From the NCBI RefSeq assembly GCF_030410375.1, contig NZ_JAUHHE010000005.1, positions 1-64,000 on the forward strand: a DNA stretch of 64,000 nucleotides. Reading direction: 5' to 3'. A program made the translations under genes and the position numbers. The DNA is from Zwartia vadi. GTDB taxonomy: Bacteria > Pseudomonadota > Gammaproteobacteria > Burkholderiales > Burkholderiaceae_B. The notes under the pieces are model-generated. The model had not been told where the DNA came from. It did no database searches and worked only from the letters and a program-made list of their open reading frames with translations. Below, in pieces: positions 43,590 to 51,672 of the stretch. Numbering within the stretch: position 1 is the first letter of the stretch; each line of letters starts with the position of its first letter.

Positions 43590-43665
43590 AGTTTTCTTAA
43601 TGTACTCTCATTTTGAATGGGAATGATCAACTAGCCCTTCTAACAACTTGGGTATAGGCGCTTTT

Positions 43666-43689
43666 AACCAAGCCTTTTAAGGTATGGTT
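43666..43689 (+). promoter_or_regulatory. Palindrome upstream of the SMR gene
   Basis: AACCA (43666-43670) and CCTT (43673-43676) pair with AAGG (43679-43682) and TGGTT (43685-43689), with a 2-base mismatch bulge. It lies 34 bases before the SMR start. It could be an operator or leader hairpin. It lacks the ACGR loops of the guanidine-II riboswitch. Confidence 0.35.
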
Positions 43690-43722
43690 CTTATAACTAT
43701 ATGTTTTTATTGAATTTTAGGT

Positions 43723-44049
43723 GTGAGCGTGAATATATACTGGGGTGCCTTATTCGCAGCGGGTCTATTTGAGATTGGTTGGCCACTTGGCTTGAAAATC
43801 ACCGCGATCCCGGGAATGAAGATCTGGGGGATTGTCTTGGCCATCATCAGTATGGCGTTGAGTGGGGCACTGCTCTGGTTTTCCTTGCGCGGTATCCCGA
43901 TCGGTACAGCCTACGCAGTCTGGACCTCGATCGGTGCAGTCGGCACGTTTACAGTCGGCGTATTCTTTTTTGGAGATCCGAGTTTGCCCATCCGATGGGT
44001 CGGTATCGCTTTTATTGTGATGGGTGTGACGATGTTGAAACTGGGTTGA
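43723..44049 (+). CDS. Small multidrug resistance family exporter, Gdx/SugE-like
   Basis: A 108-residue protein with four membrane helices of the SMR family. The essential first-helix Glu is in FEIGWPLGLK, the form seen in guanidinium exporters (Gdx/SugE) more than in EmrE, and GTAYAVWTSIGAVGTF and VGIAFIVMGVTMLKL follow. It would act as a proton-coupled antiporter dimer. The start is a GTG at 43723 or 43729. It is a single gene, so a homodimer is expected. The substrate (guanidinium or quaternary ammonium) is inferred. Confidence 0.85.
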   Translation: MSVNIYWGALFAAGLFEIGWPLGLKITAIPGMKIWGIVLAIISMALSGALLWFSLRGIPIGTAYAVWTSIGAVGTFTVGVFFFGDPSLPIRWVGIAFIVMGVTMLKLG

Positions 44050-44168
44050 GCAAGTCCGCCTTATTCTTTTTTATGACAAACATGTCATTAAACTGATTCC
44101 CTCATGAAAGGATGATTCATCTATCGTCATGGCATGAGAGATATGTCACAGAAATTGGAGCTCGACAG

Positions 44169-44657
44169 ATGAGTGTGCAGATGAAAAGCATGGTGCCCGA
44201 ACAAATGTTGACTAGACGCTCGATCCTATTAGGGTTGCTGGCGCTAAGCGCGATCCCCCTGCATGTGCAGGCTCAGCAAAAGGTCGTCATCAATGTTTGG
44301 AAAGACCCAAACTGTGGTTGCTGCGCAGACTGGATGGATCATCTGCAAAACAATGGGTTTGTGACCAAGGTGGCGGATACGCCGCATCAGGCAAAGCGTA
44401 TGCAACTAGGGATTCCATCAAAATATGCGTCTTGTCATACTGCGGAAGTTCAGGGATATGCCATAGAGGGGCATGTTCCGGCAGCTGATATCAAGCGGTT
44501 ACTTCAGGAGCGTCCCTCAGCATTGGGATTGGCAGTTCCCGGTATGCCAATTGGCTCTCCCGGGATGGATGGTCCTGCTTATGGGGGCAAACGAGAGGCT
44601 TATAACGTCTTGCTCATCCAAAAAGACGGCACGTCTAAGATTTATAGCTCTTACTAA
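44169..44657 (+). CDS. DUF411 protein, exported
   Basis: About 162 residues. A twin-Arg-containing signal (TRRSILLGLLALSAIPLHVQAQ) exports it. The DUF411 core has the DPNCGCCADWMDHL motif and SCHTAEVQGYAIEGHVPAADI, ending with PGMPIGSPGMDG. The cysteines, His and Met residues suggest metal (copper) binding, as DUF411 genes are often found in copper resistance loci; no copper genes are next to it here. I start at ATG 44169; the frame is open to 44112. An insertion sequence lies just downstream. Confidence 0.82.
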   Translation: MSVQMKSMVPEQMLTRRSILLGLLALSAIPLHVQAQQKVVINVWKDPNCGCCADWMDHLQNNGFVTKVADTPHQAKRMQLGIPSKYASCHTAEVQGYAIEGHVPAADIKRLLQERPSALGLAVPGMPIGSPGMDGPAYGGKREAYNVLLIQKDGTSKIYSSY

Positions 44658-44675
44658 TTGTTTTCGTGAGTTTTT

Positions 44676-44710
44676 GGCTCTTCATCATTAAGGGGGGACA
44701 AGGGTATTCA
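44676..44710 (+). repeat. Left inverted repeat of the IS
   Basis: Begins GGCTCTTCATCATTAAGGGG and ends GGGTATTCA. It matches the right end at most positions, with shared GGCTCT, CATT, AGGGGGGA, GGG and ATTCA blocks. Confidence 0.8.
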
Positions 44711-44755
44711 TTAAACTAGTTTTTGCGAAGAACGGGTTTAATGGAGGTAATACCG

Positions 44756-45949
44756 ATGTCCCCAATTGATTCTATCCTAGGACTGCCAGGTGTAGTCATT
44801 CAGCGGGTGGAGAGAAGGAAGAGTATTCATGTCTGGGCCAGGCCGTCTGAGCGGCCATCCTGCCTGCACTGTGCCAGTGACGCCCTGCGGATCAAAGCCA
44901 CCCACCGGCGCACACTCAAGCACACCCGCCAAGCCAATCAGATCATGGTGCTGCACCTGAGTGTGCCCAAGTATCACTGCAAAACCTGTCACCGCTACTT
45001 TCGACATCGTTTTGCAGGCATTCGCCCAAGGTTGCGTGCGACAGAGTCCTATCGGCTGGAGGTCTTTGAGGCGCATGATGGGGGTGTCACCCAGCGCAAG
45101 CTCTCCATGACCCACCGAGTCAGCAGTGCGACTGTGGAGCGCTGGTATCAGCACCACCTCAAGCAACGCCTGTCCGAGCTGTCAGGCAGGACGTGCCCCA
45201 GGGTACTGGGCATCGATGAGCACTTCTTCACCCGTAGAAAGGGCTACGCGACCACCCTGGTGGACTTGAAGAATCACAAGGTGTTTGACGTGGTGCTGGG
45301 GCGCTCCGAAGCCAGTCTGAGGCAGTATTTAAGCCGATTGCCAGGGCGTGATCAGGTGCAGATCGTGGTTATGGATCTGTCTGAGACCTACCGTCAGATC
45401 GTGCGTAAATACTTTCCGAATGCCAAGATCGTGGCAGATCGGTTCCATGTCGTGAGGCTGATCAACCAGCACTTCCTCAAGCTCTGGCAGCTGCAGGATC
45501 CAGTCGGCAGAAAGAACCGGGGATTGCTCAGCCTGATGCGACGGCACCAGTGGAACTTGAGCAAGGCACAGAAGGTCAGGCTCACGGAGTATCTGGAGCG
45601 ATACCCTGTTCTCAAGGCGCTTTACTTCGCCCGGCATCGCTTAAACAAGCTGATGTCACTGAAGACACTCAATGCCAAGCGAGCGAAGCGATTCATTCCC
45701 AGATTGATGGAGCTGCTCGGGCAGCTGGTTCGAAGTCCAGCCAAGGCGCTGGCTGATACCATGCTGTCCTGGATTGAACCCATTGTTCGAATGTGGCGGT
45801 TCTCCAAGACGAACAGCATCACGGAGGGTTTCCACAATAAAATGGAGATGATTTCCAGACGAGCGTATGGGTTTCGGAATTTTGAGAATTACCGCATCAG
45901 AGTCTTGGCTCATTGCGGTTGGAACGGCGTAATTAACCGTGTTTGGTGA
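44756..45949 (+). CDS. ISL3-family transposase
   Basis: A 397-residue DDE transposase. The N-terminus has a zinc-finger-like pair (PSCLHCASD and YHCKTCHRYF) and a helix-turn-helix (THRVSSATVERWYQ). The DDE domain shows VLGIDEHFFTRRKGYATTLVD (first Asp), VVMDLSETYRQIVRKYFPNA and ADRFHVVRLIN (second), and NSITEGFHNKMEMISRRAYGF (Glu). The start at 44756 is supported by GGAGGTAA 6 bases upstream. No frameshift or stop is visible, so the element may be active. The stop codon lies inside the right inverted repeat. Confidence 0.93.
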   Translation: MSPIDSILGLPGVVIQRVERRKSIHVWARPSERPSCLHCASDALRIKATHRRTLKHTRQANQIMVLHLSVPKYHCKTCHRYFRHRFAGIRPRLRATESYRLEVFEAHDGGVTQRKLSMTHRVSSATVERWYQHHLKQRLSELSGRTCPRVLGIDEHFFTRRKGYATTLVDLKNHKVFDVVLGRSEASLRQYLSRLPGRDQVQIVVMDLSETYRQIVRKYFPNAKIVADRFHVVRLINQHFLKLWQLQDPVGRKNRGLLSLMRRHQWNLSKAQKVRLTEYLERYPVLKALYFARHRLNKLMSLKTLNAKRAKRFIPRLMELLGQLVRSPAKALADTMLSWIEPIVRMWRFSKTNSITEGFHNKMEMISRRAYGFRNFENYRIRVLAHCGWNGVINRVW

Positions 45950-46010
45950 ATGCCCATCCCCCCTAAATGGAGTAGAGCCAATGCCCATCCCCCCTAAATG
46001 GAGTAAAGCC
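45947..46010 (+). repeat. Right inverted repeat of the IS, tandemly duplicated
   Basis: Two 31-base units, 45949-45979 and 45980-46010, differ at one base (AGTAGAGCC against AGTAAAGCC). The first, with the two bases before it, is the proper right inverted repeat. Confidence 0.9.
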
Positions 46011-46016
46011 AGTTTT

Positions 46017-46106
46017 TGGCGGAAGCGGTGAGATTCGAACTCACGGAGGGCGTGAACCCTCGCCGGTTTTCAAGACCGGTGCCTTAAACCACTCGGCCAC
46101 GCTTCC
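46017..46106 (-). tRNA. tRNA-Ser (UGA)
   Basis: On the minus strand GGAAGCG (46100-46106) pairs with CGCTTCC (46021-46027), followed by G and CCA. The anticodon loop reads CTTGAAA, giving UGA (Ser). A long variable arm is present. Its CCA end touches the target duplication of the IS. Confidence 0.94.
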
Positions 46107-46230
46107 ATATAGAAGGGCTGAATCATAAACGATTTAGCAAGATTTTTCCTGCGGATTGGCGACGCACCCCCTTTAGATTAGGCAACAGGATACAATCATG
46201 GGTTTGCTGCTCTCTCATTCATCGCTCAAA

Positions 46231-46971
46231 ATGACTGCATCACGCACTCGACTCGTACTTGGTAACTGGAAAATGCATGGCAATCTGGCCGAAAACGCCA
46301 AGTTGCTGACCGCGTTGTTGGCTGCTCCAAGGACTGCATCCTCCACGCAGATGGGGGTCTGTGTTCCCTTTCCTTATCTTGCACAGACTGCGCAATTGTT
46401 GAAAGGCTCATTGATTGCTTGGGGTGCTCAGGATATTAGTGTGCATGCCCATGGTGCCTACACCGGCGAGGTTTCTGGTGCGATGCTCAATGATTTTGCA
46501 TGCCGTTATGTACTAGTTGGTCATTCGGAGCGTCGAGCGATGCATGCTGAATCGGATCAGCTTGTAGCCGACAAGGCTGCAGCAGCGCTCAAAGCCGGGA
46601 TGACGCCCGTCGTCTGTGTGGGAGAGTCTCTGTCCGAGCGCGATGCAGGTCAGGCCGTAGCTGTGATCGCACGCCAGCTTGCACCTGTTTTGGCACTCGG
46701 CGCGGATGCAGTCAATAAAATGGTGGTTGCCTATGAGCCAGTTTGGGCGATCGGTACAGGTCGCACAGCCTCTCCCGAGCAGGCCCAAGAAGTGCATGCG
46801 GCGATTCGTGCGGCACTCAAGGGCATTGGTGCTGAAAAAATACAGATTTTGTATGGTGGTAGCGTGAAAGCGGCAAATGCCGCCAGTTTGTTTGCCATGC
46901 CTGACATCGACGGTGCGTTGGTCGGTGGGGCGTCTTTAGTTGCAGAGGATTTTCTGGCTATTGCTGCCTAG
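46231..46971 (+). CDS. tpiA: Triosephosphate isomerase
   Basis: Interconverts dihydroxyacetone phosphate and glyceraldehyde 3-phosphate. N-terminal LVLGNWKMHGN with the catalytic Lys, VGHSERRAMHAE with the catalytic His, VVAYEPVWAIGTGRTA with the catalytic Glu, and the phosphate loop ILYGGSVKAANAA are all intact. The start at 46231 gives the usual N-terminus; an in-frame ATG at 46198 exists, but a likely -10 box (TACAAT, 46191-46196) just before it argues for the downstream start. Confidence 0.95.
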   Translation: MTASRTRLVLGNWKMHGNLAENAKLLTALLAAPRTASSTQMGVCVPFPYLAQTAQLLKGSLIAWGAQDISVHAHGAYTGEVSGAMLNDFACRYVLVGHSERRAMHAESDQLVADKAAAALKAGMTPVVCVGESLSERDAGQAVAVIARQLAPVLALGADAVNKMVVAYEPVWAIGTGRTASPEQAQEVHAAIRAALKGIGAEKIQILYGGSVKAANAASLFAMPDIDGALVGGASLVAEDFLAIAA

Positions 46972-47022
46972 GGCAGTGCCGGCCTAGAGTCTTCCTCTCT
47001 ATTTAGTTTTCGGAGCGTTTCA

Positions 47023-47556
47023 ATGTCTTGGATGTTTAATCTTCTGCTTGTTGTGCAGATCCTGTCTTCACTAGCCATTATTTCTCTCGTGCTGCTCCAG
47101 CAGGGCAAGGGTGCAGACATGGGTTCGGCTTTTGGTAGCGGTTCGGCGGGCAGTTTGTTTGGTGCCACGGGCGCCGCAAACTTCATGTCGCGCGCAACCA
47201 AGTGGGCGGCCGTTGTGTTCTTTATTTCAACGATCGGCTTGGCCTATGTGGCCAATCGCGGCAACACAGGACAAGACACGGGCATCATGCAAAACTTTAC
47301 GCAGACGCCTCCAGTTGCACCGCCTGCAGGTTCAGCAGTCCCAGGTGTTGCGCCGTCTGCACCCACAGCACCGACAGTGCCAGCCGTCCCTGGCGTTTCA
47401 GGTGTTCCGGGCGTAGCGCCTGCAGCCCCCTCAGCCCCTGTTAATGCAGTACCTGGTGTGCCGAGCGCACCTGCGGTTCCCGCAGTGCCCGCCACGCCTT
47501 CTGTTCCAGCAGCGCCCCCCGCACCTTCTGCACCTGCTGCACCCGCAGCTAATTAA
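47023..47556 (+). CDS. secG: Protein-export membrane protein SecG
   Basis: Auxiliary subunit of the SecYEG translocon. Two membrane helices are separated by the classic LLQQGKGADMGSAFGSGSAGSLFGATGAANFMSR-type loop (only key parts: QQGKGADMG and GSLFG). The protein has 177 residues against about 110 in E. coli; the extra C-terminus, from about residue 95, is a Pro/Ala/Val-rich tail with repeated VPGV and APSAP units. Such tails are common in this order. It follows tpiA by 51 bases. Confidence 0.93.
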   Translation: MSWMFNLLLVVQILSSLAIISLVLLQQGKGADMGSAFGSGSAGSLFGATGAANFMSRATKWAAVVFFISTIGLAYVANRGNTGQDTGIMQNFTQTPPVAPPAGSAVPGVAPSAPTAPTVPAVPGVSGVPGVAPAAPSAPVNAVPGVPSAPAVPAVPATPSVPAAPPAPSAPAAPAAN

Positions 47557-47626
47557 AGGGCTGGCCGACACGTCAAAGATTGTGGCGCCGTGCTACAATC
47601 TTTGGCTAATCAAGACCACATAAAAA

Positions 47627-47711
47627 GCCGACGTGGTGAAATTGGTAGACACGCTATCTTGAGGGGGTAGTGGCGAAAGCTGTGCGAGTTCGAGTCTCGC
47701 CGTCGGCACCA
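47627..47711 (+). tRNA. tRNA-Leu (GAG)
   Basis: GCCGACG (47627-47633) pairs with CGTCGGC (47701-47707), followed by ACCA. The anticodon loop TTGAGGG gives GAG (Leu), and a long variable arm is present. TGCTACAAT at 47591-47599 is a likely extended -10 box. Its place between secG and nuoA is typical for the order. Confidence 0.95.
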
Positions 47712-47937
47712 TAAAATGTCTTGCAAGTTTTCATATCTTGAATATCTTGCACACCCCACAAATCTTGCATACTTTGCACAGCCCGCTTTTCTTTCACAGC
47801 TGCTTTCCTCATTCGGCCGCTTTCCTTTTACGCAATTACCCAAGCCCAGAACTTTTAGGTATATTGTGCCTACGTACACGCTCGGGCGAAAAAACCTGAC
47901 GCAAGATCACTTATTACAAACCAAGAAGGACTGAATA

Positions 47938-48366
47938 ATGAAAATTCTCGTCGCCACAGATGGCTCAAAAAATGCGATGCGCGCTGTGAAGTACGCAGCA
48001 GACTTGTTGAAGAACAGTACCGACAAGTCCAAGAGCCTCTCGCTGATCAGCGTACATGATGATGCAGGCCTTCGTCATGCCAAAGCGTTTGTGGGTAAAG
48101 AGGCGGTTGCCGACTATTTACGCGAATTGAGCGAAAAGGAGCTCAAGCCAGCAATGAAGTTTTTGAACGAGCAGGGAATCAAGCACAATATGGTGATACT
48201 CACCGGCAACGCTTCTCAGGAAATCGTCGCTGAAGGCCAAAAGGGCAAGTACGACATGATCGTGCTGGGTTCCAAAGGGCGAAGCGCGATCGCTGATATG
48301 TTGTTGGGCTCAGTTGCTCAGCGCGTGTTGACTCAGGCTAAGCAGCCAGTCGTATTGGTGAAGTAA
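47938..48366 (+). CDS. Universal stress protein (UspA family)
   Basis: A 142-residue UspA-fold protein. MKILVATDGSKNAMRAVKYA is the standard opening, and the ATP-binding motif GxxGxxG(S/T)V is seen as LGSKGRSAIADMLLGSVAQRVL (key residues G, G, G, S). It is monocistronic, with a ribosome-binding AAGGA 9 bases before the ATG. The function is general stress adaptation; the exact role is unknown. Confidence 0.92.
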   Translation: MKILVATDGSKNAMRAVKYAADLLKNSTDKSKSLSLISVHDDAGLRHAKAFVGKEAVADYLRELSEKELKPAMKFLNEQGIKHNMVILTGNASQEIVAEGQKGKYDMIVLGSKGRSAIADMLLGSVAQRVLTQAKQPVVLVK

Positions 48367-48426
48367 TGTTGGCAAAGAATGGATGGTGAGGTAATCCCCG
48401 TCCTTCCTTATTAACCTAGTCAGACA

Positions 48427-48464
48427 GGAGTTTAGAAAGATGGTGTAAATCATCTCTTTACTCC
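48427..48464 (+). other. Imperfect hairpin in the usp 3' region
   Basis: GGAGTTTAGAAAGATG pairs imperfectly with CATCTCTTTACTCC around a short loop. It lies 60 bases after the usp stop and 24 bases before the terminator. Together they could form a small 3'-derived RNA. Confidence 0.35.
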
Positions 48465-48487
48465 AGTGCCCCAAAGTTACTCAAAGG

Positions 48488-48525
48488 ACGAGCCGAAATA
48501 TTTGTTTCCGGCTCGTTTTTTTTTT
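48488..48525 (+). terminator. Intrinsic terminator downstream of usp
   Basis: ACGAGCCG (48488-48495) pairs with CGGCTCGT (48509-48516), followed by about nine further Ts. Confidence 0.88.
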
Positions 48526-48801
48526 GAAATCGCCTCGAAATGCCCGATTTTGGCTCATTTGCGCTGTTGTGCCGTTGCCACAGAAAGCAGGGCGTAAACC
48601 CCCTGTTTTTAACTGAAATCCTTAGTATTGTTGCGACAACCCAACATAAATGACCCTATATGCATCTTTTCTGTCTGGTTTCATAGCCATGGCCGCCGAT
48701 TTTTGATGCAATAGCGTCAACTTCCCTTAGCGGAGTTAGGGGGGCGGCAAACAAATAGTTGTTTGTTGCTCTTGTCACTCAAATCTACGGAGATTTCTTA
48801 A

Positions 48802-49956
48802 ATGAAAAAGACTCTGCTCGCCGCCGCCCTGTTAGCCGGCTTTGCTGGTGCCGCTTCGGCCCAATCATCAGTAACTTTGTACGGTATTATCGACGGTGGT
48901 TTGCGCTACCAGAACATCAGCTTTGCAAATGGCAGCGGCCTTTCAAACTTTGGCGCAGCCTACGGTACGCAGTCAGGTAACCGTTTTGGTTTGCGTGGCG
49001 TGGAAGATCTCGGCGGTGGTAACCGTGTGTTCTTCCAGTTGGAAAACGGCTTCAATTTAGGTAACGGCACGATGGAGCAGGACGGTCGTATTTTCGGTCG
49101 TGCAGCTTGGTTCGGCGTTGGCAACAACTCCTGGGGTGATGTTCGCCTGGGTCGCATGACCAACCTGACATCAGACTGGATGGTCGGTTCGTTTGACCCG
49201 TTCGCAGCAGGCTTCGGTCAGCTCAACATGGGCCACGCTTTCACATCGGGTAACACTGTTCGTCTGAGCAACACCTTGATGTACCGCACACCAACAATGA
49301 GCGGCTTCCAAGCTGGTATCGGTTACTCCTTTGCAACTGGCTTGAGCTCGAACGGTGCTTCAGCTGCTGCATTCGGTACAGCGACCGGCTACAACTTCGA
49401 AACTTCGAACAACACACGTCAGTTGACGATCGGTGCTAAGTACGCTAACGGCCCAATCTTGGTTGCTGCAACATACGAAAAAGCCTACGCTGCTAACACG
49501 AACGTTGCCCAGGGCGGCCAGACAATCAGCAACTGGAACATCGGCGGTTCGTACGATTTCAAAGTTGTGAAGATTGCTGCTGCTTACGGCCAGACACGTG
49601 ACGGCTTCTGGGCTGGTTCCGGTGCCGGTTCAACTGGTGCTCAGTTGGCTACAAACTTGTCGGGTAACAGCGCCCTGGTGTTTGCACCTAGCGTCGGTTA
49701 CAACTCCTACATCGTTGGTGGCACAATTCCTGTGAACCCAGTTTCACGTGTTCTGTTGTCATGGACTTTGATTACACCTAACGGCAATATGCAGGATCTG
49801 GGTGCATCTAACCAGAACTCCTACAACTTGGGCTACACATACGACTTCACCAAGCGTACAAACCTGTATGCTTACATCGGTACAAGCCAGAACTACGCAA
49901 CAGTTGATACTGCCAAGAGCACTGTTGTTGGTGTCGGTATGCGTCACGCATTCTAA
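48802..49956 (+). CDS. Outer-membrane porin (Burkholderiales type)
   Basis: A 384-residue general porin forming a 16-strand trimeric barrel. The signal peptide (MKKTLLAAALLAGFAGAASA) is followed by QSSVTLYGIIDGGLRY, the usual first strand. RFGLRGVEDLGGG, AWFGVGNNSWGDVRLGRM and the C-terminal VVGVGMRHAF with terminal Phe (needed for BAM recognition) are typical. Codon use is strongly biased to a few C-ending or T-ending codons, consistent with very high expression. A perfect terminator follows. Confidence 0.95.
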   Translation: MKKTLLAAALLAGFAGAASAQSSVTLYGIIDGGLRYQNISFANGSGLSNFGAAYGTQSGNRFGLRGVEDLGGGNRVFFQLENGFNLGNGTMEQDGRIFGRAAWFGVGNNSWGDVRLGRMTNLTSDWMVGSFDPFAAGFGQLNMGHAFTSGNTVRLSNTLMYRTPTMSGFQAGIGYSFATGLSSNGASAAAFGTATGYNFETSNNTRQLTIGAKYANGPILVAATYEKAYAANTNVAQGGQTISNWNIGGSYDFKVVKIAAAYGQTRDGFWAGSGAGSTGAQLATNLSGNSALVFAPSVGYNSYIVGGTIPVNPVSRVLLSWTLITPNGNMQDLGASNQNSYNLGYTYDFTKRTNLYAYIGTSQNYATVDTAKSTVVGVGMRHAF

Positions 49957-50014
49957 GCAACGGCTTAGAATGGCAGCCTGACTTCGGTTAGGTTGTTTCA
50001 AGTTAGTTAGTATT

Positions 50015-50050
50015 AAGCGAGCCACTCTTTTGAGTGGCTCGCTTATTTTT
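50015..50050 (+). terminator. Intrinsic terminator of the porin gene
   Basis: AAGCGAGCCACTC (50015-50027) and GAGTGGCTCGCTT (50032-50044) form a perfect 13-bp stem with a TTTT loop, then ATTTTTTA. Confidence 0.92.
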
Positions 50051-50066
50051 TAGCAGGTCTTTCCGG

Positions 50067-50094
50067 CTGAAACTCTAGTGCAGGATGCTACAAT
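50067..50094 (+). promoter_or_regulatory. Putative promoter of the nuo operon
   Basis: CTGAAA (50067-50072), 16 bases, TACAAT (50089-50094), with TG two bases before the -10 (TGCTACAAT). It lies about 34 bases before the nuoA start and directly after the porin terminator. The same TGCTACAAT precedes tRNA-Leu(GAG). Confidence 0.5.
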
Positions 50095-50127
50095 CATAAA
50101 GTTTTGTTCAACAGCCGGAAACGTTCG

Positions 50128-50487
50128 ATGAATCTGGAACAATACTTTCCCGTTTTATTATTTATTGTGGTGGGCACGTTGATTGGCTTTGCGCTGATTA
50201 CTGCGGGCTCGCTGATCGGCCCTAATCGTCCGGATGCGCAAAAACTCTCACCCTATGAGTGTGGTTTTGAGGCCTTTGGTGACGCACGCATGAAATTTGA
50301 CGTGCGCTATTACCTAGTAGCAATTCTTTTCATTTTGTTTGATCTTGAAATTGCATTTTTGTTCCCTTGGGCGATTGCAAATGGCGCGGTAGGTATGGTT
50401 GGTTTTGTAACGGTCATGATTTTTCTGGCTGTCCTGACCGTTGGTTTCATCTACGAATGGAAAAAAGGCGCGCTCGATTGGGAATAA
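50128..50487 (+). CDS. nuoA: NADH-quinone oxidoreductase subunit A
   Basis: Membrane subunit of complex I at the hinge with the peripheral arm. 119 residues with three helices and the conserved loop [33 protein letters not shown] segment (key parts: YECGF, FDVRYY). ATG 50128 gives the normal start; the frame is open to 50104. First gene of the nuo operon. Confidence 0.95.
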   Translation: MNLEQYFPVLLFIVVGTLIGFALITAGSLIGPNRPDAQKLSPYECGFEAFGDARMKFDVRYYLVAILFILFDLEIAFLFPWAIANGAVGMVGFVTVMIFLAVLTVGFIYEWKKGALDWE

Positions 50488-50511
50488 CCCACTTGATGCA
50501 GAGAGACACCT

Positions 50512-50988
50512 ATGGCTATTGACGGTATTCTGAAACAAGGCTTTGTCACCACGAGTGCTGACAAATTCATCAATTGGGCTAAAACAGGTTCAATGTGGCC
50601 CATGACGTTTGGACTGGCCTGTTGTGCGGTCGAGATGATGCATGCTGGTGCTGCGCGTTATGACTTGGACCAGTTCGGTATTATTTTCCGACCCAGCCCA
50701 CGTCAGTCTGATCTGATGATTGTTGCCGGTACGCTTTGCAACAAGATGGCACCCGCCTTGCGCAAAGTATACGATCAGATGCCTGAGCCTCGTTGGGTGC
50801 TTTCAATGGGGTCTTGCGCCAACGGTGGTGGCTACTATCACTACTCCTACTCGGTTGTGCGCGGCTGTGACCGCATTGTTCCGGTCGATGTTTATGTGCC
50901 AGGCTGTCCGCCTACTGCAGAGGCACTTGTATACGGCCTCTTGCAGATGCAAAACAAAATTCGTCAGACCAACACAATCGCACGTTAA
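50512..50988 (+). CDS. nuoB: NADH-quinone oxidoreductase subunit B
   Basis: Carries iron-sulfur cluster N2, the last electron carrier before quinone. The ligands are seen in [23 protein letters not shown] and [11 protein letters not shown]. 158 residues, 24 bases after nuoA. Confidence 0.97.
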   Translation: MAIDGILKQGFVTTSADKFINWAKTGSMWPMTFGLACCAVEMMHAGAARYDLDQFGIIFRPSPRQSDLMIVAGTLCNKMAPALRKVYDQMPEPRWVLSMGSCANGGGYYHYSYSVVRGCDRIVPVDVYVPGCPPTAEALVYGLLQMQNKIRQTNTIAR

Positions 50989-51049
50989 ATCAAATACGTT
51001 GAGTCATCCTTTAATGAGGATACCTCAGCGGTTGAATCAGGCTTAAGAC

Positions 51050-51670
51050 ATGTCCAGGCTAGAAAACCTGCAACAACAATTGATCACACTGTTCGGTGAG
51101 CAGGCAAAGATCACTTTATCGACAGACGAGATCACGCTCGAGATTTCAGCAGAGCAGTGGCAGTCTTCTTGTCAGCGCTTGCGTGATGAACCAGGCTTGA
51201 ACTTTGAAACCTGTATAGATCTGTGCGGCATTGACTACATGACTTACGGCGCAGGTCGTGTGGGCGAAGTGCCTGCCTCAGCGGTCGTGCCGGCGGCGCG
51301 TTTCGCGGTGGTCGCACACTTGCTCTCGATCAAGCACAATTGGCGCTTGCGCGTGCGCACCTATGCGATCAATGCTGAGTTTCCAGTACTGGACTCCCTT
51401 GTTGAGGTTTGGCCGTCTGTGAATTGGTTTGAACGTGAAGCGTTCGATTTGTTTGGCATCGTCTTTGAGGGCCATCCAGATCTGCGTCGTATTTTGACGG
51501 ACTATGGATTCATCGGCCATCCCTTCCGCAAAGATTTCCCAATTTACGGAAATGTCGAGATGCGTTACGACCCCGAGCAGGGGCGTGTGGTGTACCAGCC
51601 TGTGACGATTGAGCCGCGTGAAGTCATTCCGCGTGTGATTCGCGAAGACGGCTATGGAGTAGGGCGCTAA
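51050..51670 (+). CDS. nuoC: NADH-quinone oxidoreductase subunit C
   Basis: 30-kDa-type subunit of the peripheral arm. The signature [20 protein letters not shown] and [20 protein letters not shown] are present near residues 125-165. Separate from nuoD, unlike the E. coli NuoCD fusion; the two genes are 2 bases apart. Confidence 0.96.
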   Translation: MSRLENLQQQLITLFGEQAKITLSTDEITLEISAEQWQSSCQRLRDEPGLNFETCIDLCGIDYMTYGAGRVGEVPASAVVPAARFAVVAHLLSIKHNWRLRVRTYAINAEFPVLDSLVEVWPSVNWFEREAFDLFGIVFEGHPDLRRILTDYGFIGHPFRKDFPIYGNVEMRYDPEQGRVVYQPVTIEPREVIPRVIREDGYGVGR

Positions 51671-51672
51671 TC

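Larger units (their letters stand above)
44676..46010 (+). mobile_element. ISL3-family insertion sequence with duplicated right end
   Basis: Left end GGCTCTTCATCATTAAGG... and right end (read inward) GGCTCTACTCCATTTAGG... are imperfect inverted repeats around one transposase gene. The 7-base AGTTTTT flanks the element directly at 44669-44675 and 46011-46017, consistent with an (eroded) 8-base target duplication. The right inverted repeat is present twice in tandem. The element ends exactly at the 3' end of tRNA-Ser. Confidence 0.85.
48367..48801. other. Non-coding region between usp and porin genes
   Basis: Contains a hairpin at 48427-48464 and a strong terminator at 48488-48525 that ends the usp transcript. 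The rest should hold the porin promoter and a leader of unknown length. No open frame with coding character is seen. Confidence 0.6.

Noticed and set aside
43590..43722. Guanidine-II (mini-ykkC) riboswitch before the Gdx-like gene
   Set aside because: The region lacks the paired hairpins with ACGR loops; only one palindrome with a different loop is present.
47610..47879. 89-codon leftward frame across tRNA-Leu(GAG)
   Set aside because: Same artefact: antisense translation of a tRNA (RRRDSNSH string).
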